A DNA stretch of 36,022 nt from an uncultured Spirochaetales bacterium (lineage in GTDB: Bacteria; Spirochaetota; Spirochaetia; Sphaerochaetales; Sphaerochaetaceae): NCBI GenBank assembly GCA_949285785.1, contig CASEAG010000020.1, forward strand, positions 1-36,022, given 5' to 3'. Positions 32,141 through 36,022 of the stretch are shown one piece after another. The first letter of the stretch is position 1. Every line of letters starts with the position of its first letter. The position numbers and the translations under genes are program-made. The notes under the pieces were generated by a model that worked only from the letters and a program-made list of their open reading frames with translations, searched no databases and was not told the DNA's origin.

Positions 32141-32641
32141 ATGCAGTGTCAGGTAGTGCATCCGTTCCCGCCAGTGGCGGACAGTGGCTCCAGAGTGCTC
32201 ATCCTCGGCTCCTTCCCTTCTGTGAAGTCGAGACAGGATGGTTTCTATTACGCCCATCCACACAACCGTTTCTGGCCGATGATGGAGAAGCTGTTCTCAT
32301 GCCGCCTTGCGGACATCGATGAAAAGAAGGCTCTTCTCCACCGTGTCCACATCGCGCTGTGGGACTCGATAGCATCCTGCACGATCACGGGATCTTCAGA
32401 CTCTTCGATCAGGGATGTCGTGGCTGCCGACATAGGCCGCCTCGTCGGCAGCACCTGCATAGACACGATTCTCGCCAACGGGACGAAGTCATACGACGTG
32501 TACATGAGGTACGTGTATCCTTCACTCGGCATCCCGGCCGTGAAGATGCCCTCCACCTCCCCTGCAAACGCCTCGTGGTCGCTTGACAGGCTGGTCGAGG
32601 CATGGAGAGAGCATCTGCTCCCTATAGTTCAAGCTCCATGA
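32141..32641 (+). CDS. Hypoxanthine-DNA glycosylase (uracil-DNA glycosylase superfamily family 6)
   Basis: This 166-residue base-excision repair enzyme probably removes hypoxanthine (deaminated adenine) from DNA. The diagnostic block is SRVLILGSFPSVKSRQDGFY then YAHPHNRFWPMMEKLF, where the Asn of HNRFW is part of the catalytic loop in this family. The C-terminal PSTSPANASWSLDRLVEAWR contains the SPANA-type loop that inserts into DNA. The ATG at 32141 is preferred to earlier in-frame ATGs because they lie inside the -10 box or the palindrome. It is divergent from the HTH-channel-like gene, sharing its operator-bearing gap, and overlaps the GNAT gene tail to tail by 20 nt. Confidence 0.9.
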   Translation: MQCQVVHPFPPVADSGSRVLILGSFPSVKSRQDGFYYAHPHNRFWPMMEKLFSCRLADIDEKKALLHRVHIALWDSIASCTITGSSDSSIRDVVAADIGRLVGSTCIDTILANGTKSYDVYMRYVYPSLGIPAVKMPSTSPANASWSLDRLVEAWREHLLPIVQAP

Positions 32642-33110
32642 ACACCGTACTCTCAACAGGACTGTCGTTGTAGCACGCCGTCTCTACGAAGCCGTAGCTG
32701 CGGTACAAGGACAGTGCGCTCTCCAGCTCAGGAAGGGAGTCCAGGAGCATGAGAGTGTAGCCGATGGCCCTGGCGTCAGACACGATCCTGTCCAGCAGGA
32801 GACGGGAATACCCGCGTCCGCGGTATCGAGGCCTCACATACAGCCTCTTTAGCTCACAGCGCCCGTCATCAAGCCGCCTGAGCGCGATGCATCCGACAGC
32901 CCTGCCATCCACCAGCAGCAGGTACAGGCGCCCTGATGGCGGTGCATATTTCGCCTCAAGGTCCCGGATCTCGTCATCGTAGCGCTGAATGTCGAGATAC
33001 AGCTGGAACGACGGGTCGAGGGAGACCAGCATGCGGGTGTATTCGTCGAAAAGGGAGAGGACCTCCTTCCTGTGTGAAAGGCCTTCCACGATCTCGACAC
33101 AGGCGGCCAC
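32622..33110 (-). CDS. GNAT-family N-acetyltransferase
   Basis: This 162-residue acetyl-CoA-dependent transferase has the acetyl-CoA loop LKRLYVRPRYRGRGYSRLLL, with R-x-x-G-x-G/Y, followed by the usual C-terminal LYRSYGFVETACYN. The acceptor is unknown. I place the start at the GTG at 33110 (VAACVEIVEGLSHRKEVL) because the first GNAT strand begins there. No ribosome site precedes it. A GTG at 33176, overlapping the upstream stop as GTGA, would give 184 residues with a Cys-rich lead running through the hairpin at 33122-33147 and is the main alternative. The strong AGGAAGGAGGT inside the gene has no start codon at a usable distance. The 3' end overlaps the glycosylase gene by 20 nt. Confidence 0.85.
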   Translation of the reverse strand: MAACVEIVEGLSHRKEVLSLFDEYTRMLVSLDPSFQLYLDIQRYDDEIRDLEAKYAPPSGRLYLLLVDGRAVGCIALRRLDDGRCELKRLYVRPRYRGRGYSRLLLDRIVSDARAIGYTLMLLDSLPELESALSLYRSYGFVETACYNDSPVESTVFMELEL

Positions 33111-33121
33111 GCATGATGAAG

Positions 33122-33147
33122 AGGGTGCACCGTCTCCGATGCACCCT
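33122..33147 (-). terminator. Hairpin between the nucleotidyltransferase and GNAT genes
   Basis: An 8-bp stem, AGGGTGCA (33122-33129) and TGCACCCT (33140-33147), has a 10-nt loop. It lies 25 nt after the nucleotidyltransferase stop on the minus strand. Only a CT-rich stretch follows, so it may be a weak terminator or a block on GNAT translation. Confidence 0.4.
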
Positions 33148-33172
33148 GTACAGCGTTCTCCACACACGCCTG

Positions 33173-34084
33173 TCACTTCTCCCACAGCTTCTCCGGGTAG
33201 TAGTGGCTGGCAATCTTCTTCCTCAGCTCGTCCATGACAAGCTGCTTGTCCTCCGGATAGGTCATGCCGAACCATCTCTCCTGGCTGGTGAGGACCTTGA
33301 TGGTGCCCTCTCCGGCCTCGACCATCTTTCCTGCCGCGTTCGGCAGGAGGCACTCGGCCTTGGCCTGGGTGATGTTGTCCCTGATGAAGGCCTCCCAGTA
33401 CGGAGTGAAGGAATCGAACGCCTTGGGCGTGAAGCCGAAGAAGTTCATCGAGACGACCTCCTTTCCGGTAAGAGCCTCGTCACCCCTGTCCATGTGGGAG
33501 ACGATTCCACCGTCTGCGGTGTACTCGATCTTCGTGTTCTCCTCCATGCTGACCAGGTAGCCGTCCTTGACGCTGCAGATTCCGCGTGACACGCTGCCGG
33601 AGCGGCTCATCGTGTTCTCCAGCACATAGCCGACCATCGCATGGGCCGTGCTGTCGTTCTCGAGAGTCGAGAGGTATGCACCGAGATCCTGGTAGGCCGT
33701 GCGTCCATAGTAGTCGTCGGCGTTGATGACGGTGAACGGGGTCTTGACCGCATCCTTGGCGCACAGCAGGGCATGGATCGTTCCCCATGGCTTCTTCCTG
33801 TCTGCGGCGAGCTTCACCTGCTCGCTGGTGAGGAGGGAGTCGAGGGACTGGAACACGTAGTCCGCATCCATGTTCCTGGCGATGCGGTCGAACAGGCGCT
33901 CCCTGAAGTCCTTCTCGATGTCCTTGCGGATGATGAATACCACCTTGCCATAGCCGGAATGGGCCGCATCATAGACGCCGAAGTCGAGCAGCGTCTCGTT
34001 GTGCATGCCGACGGCGTCGATCTGCTTCACTCCGCCGTAGCGGCTACCCATGCCTGCGGCAAGAACCAGTAGTGTCGGTTTCAT
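33173..34084 (-). CDS. Nucleotidyltransferase of the NDP-sugar/MobA-like type
   Basis: This 303-residue GT-A-fold enzyme probably transfers a nucleotide to a phosphorylated sugar or alcohol. The nucleotide-binding signature LLVLAAGMGSRYGGVKQIDA is at the N-terminus (about 4-23) and the metal-binding FTVINADDYYGR is near 110. The rest (GVYDAAHSGYGKVVFIIRKD; WGTIHALLCAKDAV) fits the NTP_transferase family. The start at 34084 is chosen for AGGAGG about 11 nt upstream; the open frame continues upstream to 34255 into the insertion-element end, which is not coding. It could make the NDP-sugar from the 1-phosphate produced by the phosphohexomutase at 18168, but the substrate is unknown. The IS end lies only about 70 bp before its start. 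Confidence 0.92.
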   Translation of the reverse strand: MKPTLLVLAAGMGSRYGGVKQIDAVGMHNETLLDFGVYDAAHSGYGKVVFIIRKDIEKDFRERLFDRIARNMDADYVFQSLDSLLTSEQVKLAADRKKPWGTIHALLCAKDAVKTPFTVINADDYYGRTAYQDLGAYLSTLENDSTAHAMVGYVLENTMSRSGSVSRGICSVKDGYLVSMEENTKIEYTADGGIVSHMDRGDEALTGKEVVSMNFFGFTPKAFDSFTPYWEAFIRDNITQAKAECLLPNAAGKMVEAGEGTIKVLTSQERWFGMTYPEDKQLVMDELRKKIASHYYPEKLWEK

Positions 34085-34119
34085 ATGTTTACATAGCCTC
34101 CTGTATGCCTTTTTGTTCC

Positions 34120-34139
34120 ATTCTAGCCCGAAACCGGGC
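34120..34139 (-). promoter_or_regulatory. Candidate -10 box with palindromic spacer for the nucleotidyltransferase gene
   Basis: On the minus strand TAGAAT (34120-34125) is preceded by the palindrome GCCCGAAACCGGGC (34126-34139, 5-bp arms), which could be an operator. No good -35 is seen. The gap 34085-34139 is all that remains between the gene and the insertion-element end. Confidence 0.3.
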
Positions 34140-34340
34140 GAAATGATAGAGAAGACCTTGTCAACTACCGCCGCCCTGAAGGGCGCCAGCTTGTAACTGC
34201 CCGGCAGTACTGACGGCATCAGGCCTCCTGCCTTTGATTCCTGCAGTTTCCTCATCAGACTTGCAGGTGGCGTTACATCGCGGGGTGGTTGACTGCACCC
34301 CAGGACTGACAGAATATATCCATCAGCCAGTCTGTCTTAT
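34140..34340 (-). ncRNA. Probable omega-RNA region at the right end of the TnpB element
   Basis: In IS200/IS605 elements the guide (omega or re) RNA overlaps the 3' end of tnpB and runs to the right end. Here the non-coding tail downstream of tnpB on the minus strand contains several possible stems and ends in a hairpin, CGCCC-TGAA-GGGCG (34172-34185), near the presumed element end. The span is approximate and inferred from family knowledge. Confidence 0.4.
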
Positions 34341-35429
34341 CTTTTCGAGTCCTCTCTTATGGATATTCATCGCCGCTATCCGGTCATCATTTCCCTTATA
34401 GCCGCACACAGGACAGGAATAAAGCCTCTCCCTTCTGTCTCTTGCCTTCTTGTCCACATTCAGACAATGAGGACAGGTCTGTGATGTATGCCTCGCATCT
34501 ACATATATCACACTGCATCCAGCAAGAGAGGCTTTGTATTCCAGTTTCTGCTGCAAGTCATAATAAGGCCATGACACACTGACATAGCGGTCTTCCCTTT
34601 TTACCCTGCAGGTCGCATTCCTCACACCGGAGAGGTCTTCCAGTACAAAGACCGTTCCTCTTTCATTATCGGCGACGAGTGTCTTTGCCAGCTTATGATT
34701 GACATCACTGACGTAGCGGTTCTCTCTTCTCCCGATTGCCTTGAGTCTTCTTCTGGATGATGGTGTGTTACGTTTCTGCAGAGATTGTCGCACTGCCTTG
34801 AACTTCGCTCTCTTCTGTTTTACTTCTGTTCCCTTATGGAACCTTGTCTTCTTTCCGTCATATGTAACTGCTGTGTTGATTATCCCCCTATCAATTCCGA
34901 CAACCTTTTTCTCATCCACAATGAAATCAGGACTGCCGAGTGTGACGGAAACATGGAAAAAGGCTTTGCCTTTCCTAAGGACAAGCTTTGCTCCCCCATA
35001 CACTGCATCCTTATTGATATACTTCTCAAAACCCTTTGAAGAAAAAGGAACCCTTATTCGCTTTTCCAGTGTATTGAGAGAGACAATTCCTTTTTCAATA
35101 TCAATCGACCAGTCTCTTCCTCTTACCTGATCACACTGCGGCAAAGAGAAGAAGACAGGCTTATCAAGCTTTATACGGGTTTCCTTTGTATATCTTGCCG
35201 CGACTGTCCTTGTCACAGAGATTGCCATCTGGGCTTTAAGAGCGAACCTGTCTCTTAAAACCGCATAGCTCATTTTCTGAAGATTGACGGCATTGTATTC
35301 CCTTTTATAGAAGGCAAGAGAGGAGACATGATTACAGGCATCCCTGTAAGCACAAGAGACAGCTTCAAGGTGTTTCAATTCCTCTGCACTCACGTTCAAA
35401 GAAAGCTTTGCCGTAATCACTGTTTCCAT
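34323..35429 (-). CDS. tnpB: TnpB RNA-guided nuclease of an IS200/IS605-type element
   Basis: This 368-residue OrfB/TnpB protein, the ancestor type of Cas12, is an RNA-guided DNA nuclease. The split RuvC site is complete: Asp180 in VVGIDRGIIN, Glu264 in VFVLEDLSGVR and Asp349 in GNDDRIAAMNI. The zinc finger CPHC (319-322) and CPVC (339-342) lies between the second and third. The N-terminal recognition part includes SAEELKHLEAVSCAYRDACN. The gene looks full length and intact, so it should be active. Codon use is more A/T-rich than neighbours, as expected for a recent arrival. A TATAAT box lies 7 nt before the ATG at 35429, and there is no Shine-Dalgarno. Confidence 0.95.
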   Translation of the reverse strand: METVITAKLSLNVSAEELKHLEAVSCAYRDACNHVSSLAFYKREYNAVNLQKMSYAVLRDRFALKAQMAISVTRTVAARYTKETRIKLDKPVFFSLPQCDQVRGRDWSIDIEKGIVSLNTLEKRIRVPFSSKGFEKYINKDAVYGGAKLVLRKGKAFFHVSVTLGSPDFIVDEKKVVGIDRGIINTAVTYDGKKTRFHKGTEVKQKRAKFKAVRQSLQKRNTPSSRRRLKAIGRRENRYVSDVNHKLAKTLVADNERGTVFVLEDLSGVRNATCRVKREDRYVSVSWPYYDLQQKLEYKASLAGCSVIYVDARHTSQTCPHCLNVDKKARDRRERLYSCPVCGYKGNDDRIAAMNIHKRGLEKIRQTG

Positions 35430-35436
35430 GCCTAAG

Positions 35437-35466
35437 ATTATATCATAAAACGACTTATTTTACCAA
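35437..35466 (-). promoter_or_regulatory. tnpB promoter
   Basis: On the minus strand TTGGTA (35461-35466) and a perfect TATAAT (35437-35442) are separated by 18 bp. The tnpB ATG at 35429 lies 7 nt past the -10, so the mRNA should be leaderless or nearly so. Confidence 0.55.
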
Positions 35467-35536
35467 AAAAACGAAAGAAAACTAAAAGATCCTTCTCTTT
35501 TCTTTCTTCTTCAGACATTGCTGAACCGCAATTCCT

Positions 35537-35558
35537 CTGCCGCCTTGAAAGACGGCAG
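35537..35558. repeat. Left-end hairpin of the TnpB element
   Basis: CTGCCGCC (35537-35544) pairs with GACGGCAG (35551-35558) with one mismatch around a TTGAAA loop. Its loop and arm sequences resemble the right-end hairpin at 34172-34185. The whole gap 35430-35743 holds the tnpB promoter, this hairpin, the TTACGT repeats and the permease promoter, and no convincing gene. Confidence 0.55.
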
Positions 35559-35635
35559 CTTCCTTTCTTGTTATTTTGTGAAAACGGGCGAATGGATGCA
35601 AATGTCCACCACGCCTGATGCAAGTCGGAAAAACA

Positions 35636-35671
35636 TTACGTCAAAATACATTACGTAAGGTTTTGTTACGT
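35636..35671 (+). promoter_or_regulatory. Three TTACGT repeats with 15-bp period, likely regulator sites
   Basis: TTACGT occurs at 35636-35641, 35651-35656 and 35666-35671, exactly 15 bp apart. The last ends 30 bp upstream of the -35 box of the permease promoter. The placement fits an activator of the sugar-transport operon, such as an AraC-type or LacI-type regulator. Confidence 0.5.
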
Positions 35672-35701
35672 GAAACATCTCCTTATACAGAAAGGAATTG
35701 T

Positions 35702-35730
35702 TTGACATGAAGACGGCAAAGAGCTATCTT
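35702..35730 (+). promoter_or_regulatory. Promoter of the ABC permease operon
   Basis: A perfect TTGACA (35702-35707) and TATCTT (35725-35730) are separated by 17 bp. The expected transcript start is about 35737, 7 nt before the ATG at 35744 and at the GTG at 35738. Confidence 0.6.
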
Positions 35731-35743
35731 TCCAGCCGTGGAG

Positions 35744-36022
35744 ATGAACAAGGCAAGACCATATCTGTACATACTGCCGGCGATGATTCTGGCGCTGGTG
35801 TTCGTCTATGCCCCGTTCATCGGCTCCGTGCTCTCATCGTTCTTCAACGTGCGCTTCGACGGGAGCTTCTCGTCCTATGCCGGGCTGGACAACTACCGCC
35901 GCGCCCTCTCGTCGGACATCTTCTGGCAGAGTCTTGGCAACACTTTCCGCTTCATGGTCATCTTCGTCCCGCTGAACATCATCGTCATAATGGCGGCGGT
36001 GCTGCTGACCTGGAGGAGGACG
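35744..36022 (+). CDS. Sugar-type ABC transporter permease, N-terminal part only
   Basis: The first 93 residues start MNKARPYLYILPAMILALVF. They show the first membrane helix (about 7-28), a short periplasmic stretch with FDGSFSSYAGLDNYRRAL, and a second helix (FRFMVIFVPLNIIVIMAAVL) running off the window. YAGLDNYRRAL is typical of the MalF/UgpA-type subunit of carbohydrate importers (CUT1). ATG at 35744 is chosen; an in-frame GTG at 35738 is possible and an in-frame TGA at 35708 excludes anything longer. It appears to be the first gene of its operon, with the partner permease and solute-binding protein expected beyond the edge. Control by the TTACGT repeats upstream is likely. Confidence 0.85.
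   Translation, partial: MNKARPYLYILPAMILALVFVYAPFIGSVLSSFFNVRFDGSFSSYAGLDNYRRALSSDIFWQSLGNTFRFMVIFVPLNIIVIMAAVLLTWRRT

Larger units (their letters stand above)
34155..35590 (-). mobile_element. Stand-alone TnpB element of the IS200/IS605 (IS1341-like) group
   Basis: The stretch carries tnpB without tnpA, is visibly richer in A+T than the flanks, and is bounded by subterminal hairpins at both ends (right 34172-34185, left 35537-35558). These replace the terminal inverted repeats and target duplications of ordinary insertion sequences. Lacking tnpA, it would need a transposase from elsewhere in the genome to move. Exact ends are not resolved. Confidence 0.7.

Noticed and set aside
33042-33072. 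Strong AGGAAGGAGGT Shine-Dalgarno-like sequence inside the GNAT gene
   Set aside because: No ATG, GTG or TTG follows at 4-12 nt in frame; it encodes Arg-Lys-Glu-Val of the first helix.
34159-34164. Perfect outward-facing TTGACA at the right end of the TnpB element as a hybrid promoter for the nucleotidyltransferase gene
   Set aside because: No -10 box lies at 16-18 bp; the only TATCAT-like box is 10 bp away, and TAGAAT at 34120 is too far.
35438-35623. A 61-codon minus-strand frame over the left end of the TnpB element
   Set aside because: It runs through the hairpin and the tnpB promoter, has no ribosome site and no recognisable sequence.
35636-35671. TTACGT repeats as a CRISPR array or replication iterons
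   Set aside because: Only three 6-bp repeats with no longer shared unit, no cas or rep gene nearby, and placement just upstream of a promoter.

Overview
The window is high-GC (about 60% by eye), densely packed bacterial chromosome. An archaeal-type UMP kinase, a eukaryotic-type hexokinase, a UMF1-type transporter and many small lipoproteins together suggest a spirochaete, perhaps the Sphaerochaeta branch. That placement is an inference from gene content, not a database result. No rRNA, tRNA or CRISPR array was seen.

Layout. 1-4058 (minus): a three-gene aminoacyl-tRNA synthetase operon, gltX-glyS-tyrS, with tyrS running off the left edge. 4120-8410 (minus): one tight transcription unit holding a CpsB-like PHP phosphatase, a RloA-like ATPase, a RloB-like Toprim protein, a seven-helix membrane LuxR regulator and an alpha/beta hydrolase. 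Both Rlo proteins have lost several expected catalytic residues. 8508-12495 (minus): argH, a divergent pdxA-family gene, a lipoprotein and a small unknown, closed by a strong terminator. 12577-18089: short genes on alternating strands (lamin-tail lipoprotein, thioredoxin-fold protein without the usual CxxC, ssb, pyrH, PflX-like radical SAM protein, patatin, pyridoxal kinase). 18168-23220: phosphohexomutase facing a minus-strand unit of transporter, exported unknown and hexokinase. 23317-30209 (plus): sbcB, prfA-prmC, then aroA, threonine aldolase and a PatB/MalY C-S lyase overlapped by ATGA junctions.

30302-34084: the most unusual gene is a 585-residue minus-strand protein. It joins an N-terminal XRE-like helix-turn-helix, one membrane helix, an extracytoplasmic domain carrying a YPxDS motif like that of pentameric ligand-gated ion channels, and four C-terminal membrane helices. 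A perfect 14-bp palindrome lies between it and a divergent hypoxanthine-DNA glycosylase gene. A GNAT acetyltransferase and an NDP-sugar-type nucleotidyltransferase follow. 34155-35590 is an AT-richer stand-alone IS200/IS605 TnpB element. At the right edge a sugar-type ABC permease begins behind a good promoter and three TTACGT repeats spaced exactly 15 bp apart.

Two genome-wide habits stand out. Several genes have a promoter -10 box only 7-13 nt before the start codon and no Shine-Dalgarno, which predicts leaderless mRNAs. Most convergent gene pairs overlap tail to tail within coding sequence. All promoter calls are by eye and all family calls are from recognised motifs; nothing was searched or computed.
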